Of a stretch of 64,000 nt of DNA, positions 8,211 to 16,788 are shown piece by piece. Each line of letters begins with the position of its first letter. The stretch's first letter is position 1. Source of the DNA: Paraburkholderia sp. BL10I2N1. GTDB lineage: Bacteria > Pseudomonadota > Gammaproteobacteria > Burkholderiales > Burkholderiaceae. A program made the position numbers and the translations under genes. Where the stretch lies: the NCBI RefSeq assembly GCF_004361815.1, contig NZ_SNWA01000004.1, positions 186,001-250,000 of the forward strand. Reading direction: 5' to 3'. Under the pieces are notes generated by a model. It saw nothing but the letters and a program-made list of their open reading frames with translations, was not told the DNA's origin and did not search any database.

Positions 8211-9860
8211 TCATGGCAATGTGATTTGGCGGGTGTATTCGGCCGTAACGTTGGGACCCGTAGCTACACCGAATAGCGGGTACACGGTCGTGTGTCCGCT
8301 AGCAGCCAGGCCCATGTAATCGCCGAGGAAATGGCCACGCGCCACCGGAGCATTCAGTATGTTGAACGAGGCTGTGGTCAGTTGCCGCTCATTGCCCCAG
8401 TTGACGGGGTTCGTACACCCTGTGGTGCAGAAGAGCGCGAAATAGTCGGTGCCCTCGAAGCCGACAGGTGTGTTCGTGTCGTTACGAAAGTCGTAGTAGG
8501 TCACCACGACCGTCTTGCCGTCGCCCGACGCCACGACTGCGGGGATGAAGGCTTGCTGACGGCATGGGTTTGTGCTGTTTGCCGGCGTCTTGTTGATCAT
8601 TACAGGCGTCGACCAGGTGGCCCCGCCGTTATCCGACTCGCTGAAGACGATCCCGCCGATCGCGATTGACCCAGCACCCGGCGTGGTGCAGGTGGCTGTA
8701 GAAAAGCGATTGTCCTGCCACGCGAGATAGATTGCCCCCGTGACCGGGTTCACAGCGACACTATAGAGAATGGAGGCATCGCGTATCGGCTGGCCGGTGT
8801 CCGGGGTGACCACTCCCGCTGCGCGCACCTTAATATCGCTGATGAACGCCGGCGCGCTCCAGTTCGCGCCCTTATCCGTGGACGTTATATAGCCGATGCT
8901 TAGACCCGACGGTGTGACATTAATCGCGGTGAAGAAGTCGCGCAGGGTCCCGTCAGGTAACGCCCGTACGATGTTGTCGATCGTCTGTGCATTCGTGCCC
9001 GGTTGGTAGATCGGGGCGGCCGTGCTCCAGGTCACGCCGTTGTTGGTGGATCGCGAGAAGAAGCTGGGGCCGGTGAAATTGAACTTGAAGGATGGGGCAC
9101 CACCCGCTGCAGCGTTACGCAATTGACGCGCGATTTCGACACCATCGTTTCCCGCGAGCAACTGATCGCCGGCCTGGCTTGGCGGGAAAACGCTCAGTTG
9201 GTCCCACACCGCATAGACGTAACCGTTCGCCGTCGGATCGGCGGTGAGCGAGTTCTTGTCATTGAGCGCGTGCGGCGAGTTGGTGCGGATCAGCGTCACC
9301 GGTGCTTGCCAGGTCGCGCCATGGTCGACAGAGCGGCTGACCAGCATCCCGCTATTTCGCGCGCCAAACGGGGTCGTCGGCTTCATGGGATCCAACACCA
9401 ACGAGAAGAAGAAGGCCGTGCCGTCTTGCGCGAAGTCTACCCAGGGATCGGAAGCGCGCCGGAACTTCCCTCCGGTGCAGTCAGTCACGCCGGGCGGAAT
9501 CGTATTGGCCCACGTGCTCCCCGCATCATTGGAGGCAACGCCGACAAGTCCGCGTGCGCCACCGTCGTCCCAGCGGTCTTGCTGGTGACCGACGAGGAGG
9601 CGCGACGTGTCGGTCGGATCGACCGCCACCCAGGGCTCGATTGACGTGGCTGGATAAAGGACGCTCCCGAATGCGGACTGCTGCGCGTTAAGCTGGTCGG
9701 CAGTGCATGCGCTGAACGGATCGCCCGCGGCCACTTGGGCCAGCGATCCCAGCGTTTGCGCTTGCGCGCCTGGGCCGATCGCGCACGCGAGCGCGATGAC
9801 GCTGCTGCCTGCGAGATTCCGGGAAACAAAACGGGATAGGCGTCTGGAAACGGATTTCAT
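8211..9860 (-). CDS. Secreted sialidase-like (BNR/Asp-box) beta-propeller protein
   Basis: 549 residues with an Arg-rich signal peptide ending near AQA (residue 34). Five Asp-boxes (S-x-D/N-x-G-x-T/N-W) lie at about 110-117, 177-184, 271-278, 327-334 and 409-416 (SNDAGSTW, SVDHGATW, STNNGVTW, STDKGANW, SDNGGATW). This marks a sialidase-type propeller. I did not identify the Arg triad needed for true sialidase activity, so exo-sialidase function is not claimed; many such proteins are binding or structural. Cys residues near 128, 391 and 433 may form disulfides. GAGGAA before ATG 9860 supports the start. It stands alone. Confidence 0.8.
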   Translation of the reverse strand: MKSVSRRLSRFVSRNLAGSSVIALACAIGPGAQAQTLGSLAQVAAGDPFSACTADQLNAQQSAFGSVLYPATSIEPWVAVDPTDTSRLLVGHQQDRWDDGGARGLVGVASNDAGSTWANTIPPGVTDCTGGKFRRASDPWVDFAQDGTAFFFSLVLDPMKPTTPFGARNSGMLVSRSVDHGATWQAPVTLIRTNSPHALNDKNSLTADPTANGYVYAVWDQLSVFPPSQAGDQLLAGNDGVEIARQLRNAAAGGAPSFKFNFTGPSFFSRSTNNGVTWSTAAPIYQPGTNAQTIDNIVRALPDGTLRDFFTAINVTPSGLSIGYITSTDKGANWSAPAFISDIKVRAAGVVTPDTGQPIRDASILYSVAVNPVTGAIYLAWQDNRFSTATCTTPGAGSIAIGGIVFSESDNGGATWSTPVMINKTPANSTNPCRQQAFIPAVVASGDGKTVVVTYYDFRNDTNTPVGFEGTDYFALFCTTGCTNPVNWGNERQLTTASFNILNAPVARGHFLGDYMGLAASGHTTVYPLFGVATGPNVTAEYTRQITLP

Positions 9861-10826
9861 TCTTGTTCCTCACGAAAAGAATAAAACGCCTTGCTACAAC
9901 CGGCTGTACAACTCCGGCACCATGACTCTCGCGCTGTGATCGGTCGATCCATGTTCGAAAACGACTGGCCCTACCGCAAAACCACCAATCGCCGCCGCCC
10001 ATCGAGAGATGCATCTACAGAAACACACTAGTTCGCGGCAGCCACACATGTATGAAAAATTCATTGCGAATGTCAGTTCATTACGCGATTTCCTCACCGC
10101 TGCTGACGTGGTATAGGGCTTGCAGAAGAGCGGCTAGAGCATGTATGCACTTGCAGAAGCACGGCGCACCAGCATTGCGACTTGAGCGATAGCCGTCAAG
10201 TCGTCGTGCATTGAAGTGTGCTCTTTCGACGGCAGAACCGGACCCTGCTTCGGCGGCTTGCATACCTGATATCAGAGACCCGCCGCTGGAAGAAGATGAC
10301 TGACCATCAGCGCCATCAAGTTCGGGCGACTGGCAAAGGTAATGCGTGTAGCGTCCCCAGTTCGGCGGAAGACTGAAGGACCGGGGGCGGTGAGCGAGGA
10401 GTTGGGAGCCGCCAATGCATGGTGCGGACCCAAAGGCCGCTCTAGAGTAGCCCGTCGCGCAGTGTCCGATTTACTCCTCGTTGCGGGCGTTGGCGAGGTG
10501 AACTGTCGAGTGACAGCAACGGGTCCGGCTGCTGACCGTCGCAGCCGATCAACGACCCGACCACGCCGGCCGATTTATGTCAGACCGGGTTCGGCCACAA
10601 AGGGACGCTGATGTTGAAATATCAAATGGTCGATGCGCGGCAACGAGCCGTCAATCGGCAAACGTCCTCATTCGTTGACAGGCATCAACACTCGCGCAGC
10701 GCTACAAACCGATCGGCTTACCGCACCGAGCCTGCTTGCTTGCGCAACGGGCCTTCTAAAAGGCCATCGACCGGCTTGCGGCAAGGAGGGGGTAGCATGC
10801 TAATCTTAATCGGCCGGACATTTTAA
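9861..10826. other. Non-coding stretch
   Basis: About 970 bases between the sialidase-like gene and the metallophosphoesterase stub. Short open frames exist on both strands, but none has a ribosome site plus a recognisable family motif. It should contain the promoter of the gene at 8211-9860 close to 9861-9950. Confidence 0.4.
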
Positions 10827-10928
10827 TTAATAAAACTCAGCATCAGTTTCCGGAAATACGCGGCGCCCGGTCTCACCTCCCAGATGCAGGTCACTGATCG
10901 CATAAAGCTTGTCGAACTCGTGCACCAT
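10827..10928 (-). pseudogene. N-terminal stub of a metallophosphoesterase
   Basis: A 33-codon frame starts at ATG 10928 with GGAG eight bases upstream and ends in TAA at 10827. It reads MVHEFDKLYAISDLHLGG followed by an unrelated tail. YAISDLHLGG is the first metal-binding block (D-x-H) of calcineurin-like phosphoesterases. The remaining metal-binding blocks are absent downstream, so the gene was cut off after its first strand. The intact ribosome site suggests that its promoter region survived. Confidence 0.6.
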
Positions 10929-11191
10929 TGCGCCGCTCTCCGATAATCAGAGACTCATTAAAGGTCACTATGATTTCGGCCCGAATTCGATCGAAATGGG
11001 GTCGATCGCGCCGCTGGCACGGTAAGCCACGGGACCGCGCTTGTCCCGGATCCCTGTCCCGCAGTGATTTTTCGCAATTCAAGCCAGGATCATTTCAAAC
11101 GGCGCGTTGACAAGTCGTCTTGTCCGTTGAGAAGGCCGTCATACAGTCAGAGGACACCTGGCGACCCGGGAATGAATCGGGGAGAGTAATC

Positions 11192-12778
11192 ATGGACGAG
11201 CAACTGGTTTCAGATCAAGGGTTGCTGCTGCAATGGCTGTTCGGCGGCGCCGTCGTCTGCTTTTACGCATTCCGACGTTTCGAGAATCCCGGCCCTACAC
11301 GCGCGACAACGACCTTCTGGCAATACTGGCTTGCGAAGACGGGCTACGCGGGTAGCATGCTGCTTCTTTTCATCGTGCTAGGGGGAGCGGGCACCGACCT
11401 TCCCAAACAGATCTTCGACTTACTGCAGATCAGTGCCGCAATCAGGATGGCCGACCAGCCACCTGGTCCTCTGCTCGCCGCCCTGATTCTTACCTCATTG
11501 CTGCCAAACGCTCCATTCCTGCAACGGGTCGACGAGATCATCAAGGTGTGGTTTCAGCGCGTCGGCAATATCCCCTTCGAAGTCCGCGAGTTAAGCCTGC
11601 GGTTAAAGGGCAGTGCGTTCAAGCCGTCCAAGGATCGCCTCGTGAGAGTGCGCCTCGACCTGGAAGAGGAGGGCATCGACCCTGAGTGGCTCGATGCCCC
11701 GCTGGGCTCGCTCGCGCAAATCTGGGCGTGTACAGCGGCGCTGTACTTGACGATCAAGACAGGCATGATGCCCAAGGGCTTTCTCCGTTTTGCCGATAGC
11801 CGGAAAGATGTGCTCGCTGAAATCGAGCGACGTTTTGAATCTCTGCAAAGCGTCGAGGCGAGCGTTCTCGTTCAACTCGATGACGCGAGAGGCTCGCCGC
11901 TCGCCAGGCATCTGGAGAAGAAGGTACGCAAGGACATCGAGGATTTGCACGAAATGCTTTGCGACTATGTAAGCGCCGGCGTGCTGGAGACGGAATGGTC
12001 GTTCGGCCAACGCTATGCGAGGCTTGTTGAAATGGGCTTCAGAGACCTTGACAAGCCGAGACACGCGCTTGGATTGCACGAGGTCGTGCTCATTACAGGA
12101 CTGATCTTTCTCGCCATGATGTTCATCACGCTTGCTACCAGAAGGTTCTTCGAGCCTACGCCGCTCGGTCAGAACTTCCGTACTGCCGTTTTGGTCAGCA
12201 TCATCTATGGAATTGCCATCGTCGCAGCGATATATCCGAAGGCTGTCTGGAACGTCGCAGATATTGGCAAGGTTGGGATCCGGCCCGTCGCCGCCTATGT
12301 CGTTTCTGCTTTCGCAGCAGTAGTGGCGGCATTTTTCGTTTCACTGTTGTTCAGGTTCGTATTCGACCAGTCGGGAAATCTGTTTCAGACCATTTCGACG
12401 CCTGGGGCATTTCGAAAGGCGTTTGAAGTTTCGGTGCAGCGTTCGCCATGGCTCGTCACGACGTTCATCGCAACCGTTGCAATTGCCTGGACGGCCGATA
12501 ACCGCTCAGCCTCGCCAGAAAACATTCCTGCATGGTTGCGTCCCGCAGAGAGCACCGGAATGTGTTTGGTATTCGTCGCGGCACAGTGGATGACGTTTGC
12601 ATTGCTGGAAGCATCGGCGCCGGATTTCGCCGCGAAACTCAGTCAGCCGAAGCTGCTCCTGACCGCAGCGATTATTGGGGCCGTCGTCGGTGGCCTGGTG
12701 CCACACCTGTATCGCAGACGCAAGCTTCAGTCGCCCAGAGCGGCACCCGCTTCCGTTCAGGCCAACGCCGCTTTGTGA
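11192..12778 (+). CDS. Hypothetical multi-helix membrane protein
   Basis: 528 residues from ATG 11192, chosen because GGGAGAG lies about seven bases upstream; an in-frame upstream start at 11120 lacks one. Two N-terminal hydrophobic segments (about residues 10-28 and 47-66) precede a large cytoplasmic-like domain (about 100-310), charged and helical. Five or six membrane helices follow (about 310-500), ending in a basic tail (YRRRKLQSP). No known domain was recognised. It has no close neighbours in an operon. The alternating membrane and soluble layout would suit a sensor or signalling protein, but this is only a guess. Confidence 0.75.
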   Translation: MDEQLVSDQGLLLQWLFGGAVVCFYAFRRFENPGPTRATTTFWQYWLAKTGYAGSMLLLFIVLGGAGTDLPKQIFDLLQISAAIRMADQPPGPLLAALILTSLLPNAPFLQRVDEIIKVWFQRVGNIPFEVRELSLRLKGSAFKPSKDRLVRVRLDLEEEGIDPEWLDAPLGSLAQIWACTAALYLTIKTGMMPKGFLRFADSRKDVLAEIERRFESLQSVEASVLVQLDDARGSPLARHLEKKVRKDIEDLHEMLCDYVSAGVLETEWSFGQRYARLVEMGFRDLDKPRHALGLHEVVLITGLIFLAMMFITLATRRFFEPTPLGQNFRTAVLVSIIYGIAIVAAIYPKAVWNVADIGKVGIRPVAAYVVSAFAAVVAAFFVSLLFRFVFDQSGNLFQTISTPGAFRKAFEVSVQRSPWLVTTFIATVAIAWTADNRSASPENIPAWLRPAESTGMCLVFVAAQWMTFALLEASAPDFAAKLSQPKLLLTAAIIGAVVGGLVPHLYRRRKLQSPRAAPASVQANAAL

Positions 12779-12960
12779 CGCCACACGGTCGCACATGACG
12801 GTTCCGACTCTTGAGACCGTTTCAAAAAACTGCTCCGTATGCCTGAAGATGTTCCAGCAGGCGAGGAAGCAACCGAGTTTGAGGAATGCTTTGTGAATGT
12901 CGGCGCGACGCTCAAAGCAAATTCGAAGACGACGAGAGTTGTGCAGCCAGAGACCGGCAA

Positions 12961-13995
12961 TCATTTTTCTCGTGTCCACAGGATAGCGTGCAACGTGGAG
13001 TTGCCCGCGATGTCGCCGCGCCCGGTGATCCCGACACCTTCGCTGAAGTTGTCCCCAGGGAGCGTGCCCAGGTCGGTCATCGCCCCGTGTTCAAACAAAA
13101 ACGCGTGCGGCAAGTACGGGTTGGTTCCGGCATCCGACTCGCCGACCACCTGGCCACGATTGTTGATTCCGAAAGCGTTACTATTGTTGCGACCAGGGAG
13201 CGTGCCCAGGTCAGTCATCACCCCGTTTTCATACAGAAAACCGTGCACGTCCCCGCTTGCGGATGACGATATGCCGACCACCTGGCTGCGATCGTTGATC
13301 GCTTGAGCATGGCTGAGTCCGGTATCCTGGAGCGTGCCGAGGTCGGTCATCACCCCGTGGTCATACAGAAATGCGTGCGCGTACCCGCTTGTGGTGGACG
13401 AATAGCCGACCACCTGGCCGCGATTGTTGATCGCCAGAGCTCCGCTGTCGCTGCCACCGGGAAGCGTACCCAGATCGGTCACCACTCCGTTTTCAAACAG
13501 GGCAGCGTGAACGTACCCGCGCAGGTTGGACGAGGAACCGACGACCTGGCCGTGCTCGTTGACCCCGGAAGCTACGCTGAAGTTGCCACCGGGGAGCGTA
13601 CCCAGATCGGTCATTACGCCGTGTTCGAACAGAAAGGCGTGGTCTTCCCCGCGTGCGGTGCTCGAGTAACCGACCACCTGGCCGCGATTGTTGATCGCGT
13701 TAGCTGAGCTGTAGCTGCCACCGGGGAACGTGCCCAGGTCGGTCACCACCCCGTTTTCAAACAGACAAGCGTGCGTGTACCCGCCCGCCGTGATCGAGAA
13801 GCCGACCACCTGGTCGCGCTCGTTGATCCCGAGAGCGTTGCTGTAGTTATATTCGCCGGGGAGCGCGCCGAGATCTTTGATGGTGAGACTTTGGCCTGCG
13901 GCAGGCTGGAATGCAGCGACCGCGACCAAAGTGAAAACAATCAGGGCGCGGCGAACATAGCGCACATTGCCAATCACCTTGTATGCGGATTGCAT
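12961..13995 (-). CDS. Secreted HAF-repeat protein
   Basis: 344 residues. A signal peptide (VRRALIVFTLVAVAAFQPAA) is followed by seven tandem units of about 44 residues. The unit pattern is V-x-TDLGTLPGG-x-x-S-x-A-x-x-IN-x-x-GQVVG-x-S, ending in HAFLFEHG or a variant. This is the HAF-repeat family of exported proteins in proteobacteria, whose role is unknown; the repeats probably form a beta-propeller or solenoid. Unit 5 is degenerate (LQDTGLS) and unit 7 is truncated with an ILWTREK ending. GGGGA before ATG 13995 supports the start. No partner genes lie beside it. Confidence 0.85.
   Translation of the reverse strand: MQSAYKVIGNVRYVRRALIVFTLVAVAAFQPAAGQSLTIKDLGALPGEYNYSNALGINERDQVVGFSITAGGYTHACLFENGVVTDLGTFPGGSYSSANAINNRGQVVGYSSTARGEDHAFLFEHGVMTDLGTLPGGNFSVASGVNEHGQVVGSSSNLRGYVHAALFENGVVTDLGTLPGGSDSGALAINNRGQVVGYSSTTSGYAHAFLYDHGVMTDLGTLQDTGLSHAQAINDRSQVVGISSSASGDVHGFLYENGVMTDLGTLPGRNNSNAFGINNRGQVVGESDAGTNPYLPHAFLFEHGAMTDLGTLPGDNFSEGVGITGRGDIAGNSTLHAILWTREK
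12990..13880 (-). repeat. Tandem coding repeats, about 132-135 bp period
   Basis: The DNA of the HAF gene repeats with a period of about 132-135 bp. The core is recognisable on the plus strand as CCCAGGTCGGTCATCACCCC and close variants near 13065, 13205, 13335, 13468, 13600 and 13735. Because the units are similar at DNA level, copy number can change by recombination or replication slippage. Confidence 0.75.
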
Positions 13996-14837
13996 AGTGA
14001 TCCCCTTTCATGGAATAAAACCCGAATCGCGATAAATTCATATGCGGCACGCAGATCGAAAGAATGTCGAGTCTTTTGCAAAATAAAAATCGCTATATAT
14101 CCCGTTCGCGCATCTGTATCAGGATAAATTGCGCTGGCTTGCATTGGAAAGCGGCCATGGTTAGTGCGGATTGCTGGCCGGCACAACGTTAGAGCTGATC
14201 CACCATGGGTCACCGTGATCAGTGACGAGATAGTCTGTTATCCGCTTTTCGTGTTGGAGATTAGGATATGTATGCAGATAGAAGTTACCGACCACTCTAG
14301 TCTACGGAGTGCCTTGTTTCAACTTATTAAATAGCGAGGCAAATTAATGACAATGCAAAATTGCGATGACTTGCCTTTGCTTGATAGCGGGTTAAACGCT
14401 CGCTCGGGTTTGAGCGTTCGACCCGCTGGACCTCTTACGGCGAATGCGCGAAAGTCAGCAGCAAGGCACGCTATGTAGCGAATCCGGCACGGCACCGACG
14501 GAGACAAAAACACCTGATCAGGTTGCCGCATCTCCGGTCTCTGTCTGTGAGGGGAATTGATCAACGGCAGAAACGGTCGACTTGTGACTGTCACGCGCCG
14601 TCGATAAGGCACGAAAATATCGGGCCGCGCGTCGACGCAGCGACCCATCCGGGCAGGGTGGGTCGCATTCGTCGTCGCTGTCTGGTCCCTGCGAAAAGCC
14701 TCGCCTGGTAGCACTGTCTAACTCCAGTCGGTGTTCGAAGCTTTGCGATGGCGACGGACTGGATTTCGATTGGCCGTGTCATGTCCGCATTCATCCACGC
14801 GCTTATGCTTTCTCCGCAGGGGTGATTTTCGCTGCGA
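13996..14837. other. Non-coding stretch
   Basis: About 840 bases without a supported gene. It holds the promoter of the HAF gene near 13996-14100 and a short inverted repeat (AACGCTC with GAGCGTT) near 14395-14425. Open frames here lack ribosome sites and family motifs. Confidence 0.4.
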
Positions 14838-15500
14838 CTACGATCCTCCCGCTCCTCCGCCGGCAGCGGAAATATCCTGTGTACTGAAACGGACGAATAA
14901 AGCCGCCGTCTCTCCGCTAGTGAACCTGATGAAGAGGGCGCCGTCGCCGTTTACGCGATCGTCACCGGCGAACGTGCCGCTGTCGCCCTGCATCAGGTGA
15001 ATGTCGTGCACACCTCGTTCGGGCGAAAAGCCGAAGGTCTGATCGGGCGTCGGATCCTGGAACGACTCACCGAAGGCAATCGCGACGGCGCCGGTATCCG
15101 CTTTTGCGCGCTCGATCTGGCCATCGAGCAGGTTCTTGAGCGTGACGCCGGCGCCCTCCGGCGGAATGACCGACATCTTGTCGAGCGGAAACAGCTTGTC
15201 CCGCAGATAGTCCAGGCCCGTTCCGGTAGGCCCCGTTGTCAGTTGGGCAAAGCCTGCTGTGCCACTGGCGAGAGCCGCCAGATTGAGCTTATGCGGATCA
15301 GGCGACCTGTAGTCGGGATCGAAATAGGCCATCACCTCACTCCCGTCCTGAGAGATCACGTTGACCGCGACGCGATAGTCCATGCCATTGCCCTGCACCC
15401 AGATTTCGTAGTGCGGTGTTCGTCCGCTTGGATCGATCTGGCCGTCCTTCACGCTGCCGACCAGCACACCATAGACGCGTTGTTGTTCAGCATGTCGCAT
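14838..15500 (-). CDS. DUF2278 family protein
   Basis: 220 residues from ATG 15500, where AGGAG lies nine bases upstream. Family features in order are YGVLVGSVKDG, HYEIWVQGNGMDYRVAVNV, GLDYLRDKLF, FGFSPERGVHDIHLMQGDSG and FTSGETAALFVRFSTQDI. This matches DUF2278, a family of about 200-220 residues with a conserved G-HDIH-QG-SG motif and unknown function. No signal peptide is seen. The frame remains open further upstream, but that stretch is not conserved. A Gly-rich tail (AAGGGAGGS) ends the protein. Confidence 0.88.
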   Translation of the reverse strand: MRHAEQQRVYGVLVGSVKDGQIDPSGRTPHYEIWVQGNGMDYRVAVNVISQDGSEVMAYFDPDYRSPDPHKLNLAALASGTAGFAQLTTGPTGTGLDYLRDKLFPLDKMSVIPPEGAGVTLKNLLDGQIERAKADTGAVAIAFGESFQDPTPDQTFGFSPERGVHDIHLMQGDSGTFAGDDRVNGDGALFIRFTSGETAALFVRFSTQDISAAGGGAGGS

Positions 15501-15992
15501 GTCATCGTCTCCTTTATCGGCTTCGGTCGAAAAGTCCCGCGCTGTGAGTGCATAGACAACGGCGCGTGCAGGACGTTCGGGCCGGGCGGCACACGCAGGT
15601 CGCGAAGTAGTCTGTAAGGTGCCGCACAAGTTTGCGCGCCCCGTATACCTACCCTGCAGACGCTTGCCTTTTACCGGGTAAATCTCATGTTGCTGCTGAG
15701 AAAGCGGATTGCGTGTGGCGTCTTCCAGGCTGACAATCGATTGAGCAATCGCCGATACCACGACGAGGCCGCGGCCGCTTGAGTTTGACGTCTTGGGCGA
15801 GACTCCATTCGGCTCAAGACAGCCAACCCTTGATTGCTTCGGACATCGTCGAGGTCGAGATGCCATAGCGATCGTGAAGTGTCGGCAACGAGCCTTGAAA
15901 CGAGGCCGATGCTAACGCTGCAGGCTGAGACGCGGTCTGGCTCCAGCCACACACCTGAATTGCGCAGCGCAACAACTACGCAGGAGACAGGA
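15501..15992. other. Intergenic region
   Basis: About 490 bases. It holds the DUF2278 promoter near 15501-15650. A minus-strand open stretch near 15690-15776 (GRGLVVVSAIAQSIVSLEDA) looks faintly like the G2 box end of a histidine-kinase ATPase, but too little is present to call it. Confidence 0.3.
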
Positions 15993-16100
15993 ATGAACTA
16001 TCGGACTTTCCTGCTGGAAGCACGATCGATCACGAAAAGCTTCGGCCGACGAGCGTGCTCAAGGGCTTCGATCTTTCGATTGCTCCGTCGCCCAAGTCAG
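15993..16100 (+). pseudogene. N-terminal stub of an ABC transporter ATPase, frameshifted
   Basis: ATG 15993 has AGGAG six bases upstream. It reads MNYRTFLLEARSITKSFGR, which is the typical start of a sugar-type ABC ATPase. One frame over, from about 16052, the expected continuation (SVLKGFDLSIAPS) is found. No Walker A follows. The gene is therefore both frameshifted and cut after the first two beta strands. It is not a copy of the intact ATPase at 44667. Confidence 0.6.
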
Positions 16101-16222
16101 TTGCGTTGCAATTGCGCGCGAAACCCGGCATTCCCGTGCGTCGCTGCTGCTGCCGGCCTTGCTCGCGAACCGTTGGTGAACTAGATTTTGATTTGGACGT
16201 GCATCAGGCGGGAGGGACTGCC

Positions 16223-16645
16223 ATGGAACTGAGCATAGAACGCGTCGATGTTTGGGCGGCTACCATCGAGGACAAACCGGGTGGCCTTGCGCAAGTATTA
16301 AGCGCTTTGCGGGATGCTGGCATTGACTTGCAGTTCGTCGTCGCACGTCGCACGCCGGAAGTTTCCGGAAAGGGGGTCGTGTTTGTCGCTCCGCTGCAGG
16401 GGGAGAGGGAGATCCGTGCCGCGACACAGGTGGGGTTCGCCGTTACCCCGAGCCTCCACTCCGTCCGTGTAATGGGTCTGGACCAACTGGGGATCATCGC
16501 GCAATTGACCCAGATGTTGGCAGAAGGAGGAATCAACCTCCGTGGCGTTTCCGCCGCTGTACTTGGCACACAGTTCATTGCCTATCTTGCGGTCGACTCG
16601 TCGGACGATGCCGAAAAGGCGGTGGACATTCTGCAGAGGGCTTGA
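16223..16645 (+). CDS. Double ACT-domain protein
   Basis: 140 residues from ATG 16223 with GGAGG upstream. The two halves each show the ACT pattern: DVWAATIEDKPGGLAQVLSA followed by AGIDLQFVVARR (about residues 7-40), then VMGLDQLGIIAQLTQMLAEG and INLRGVSAAVLG (about 80-120). Stand-alone ACT proteins bind amino acids or act as regulators. There is no catalytic domain. It sits directly after an ABC-ATPase stub and before the convergent pqiB, so no operon partner indicates its ligand. Confidence 0.85.
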   Translation: MELSIERVDVWAATIEDKPGGLAQVLSALRDAGIDLQFVVARRTPEVSGKGVVFVAPLQGEREIRAATQVGFAVTPSLHSVRVMGLDQLGIIAQLTQMLAEGGINLRGVSAAVLGTQFIAYLAVDSSDDAEKAVDILQRA

Positions 16646-16788
16646 AGGGCCGCACCGGACCGTGAACTGGCCTGGTTCTTCCTTCATGCCGAAGCTGCAA
16701 TCGCATTGTTTGCCCCGTCCGGCGTCTTCACGCAGGAATACTGCCCGGGCACTCTCGCCAATTCCACCTCGACCCGTCAAGGTGTGGA

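Noticed and set aside
12990..13880. Regularly spaced repeats resembling a CRISPR array
   Set aside because: The period is about 132-135 bp, the repeats are in frame within a coding gene (HAF family), and there are no cas genes.
15660..15790. Possible histidine-kinase ATPase fragment (GRGLVVVSAIAQSIVSLEDA)
   Set aside because: Only one short block resembles the G2 box; the N and G1 boxes are absent, so the match may be chance.
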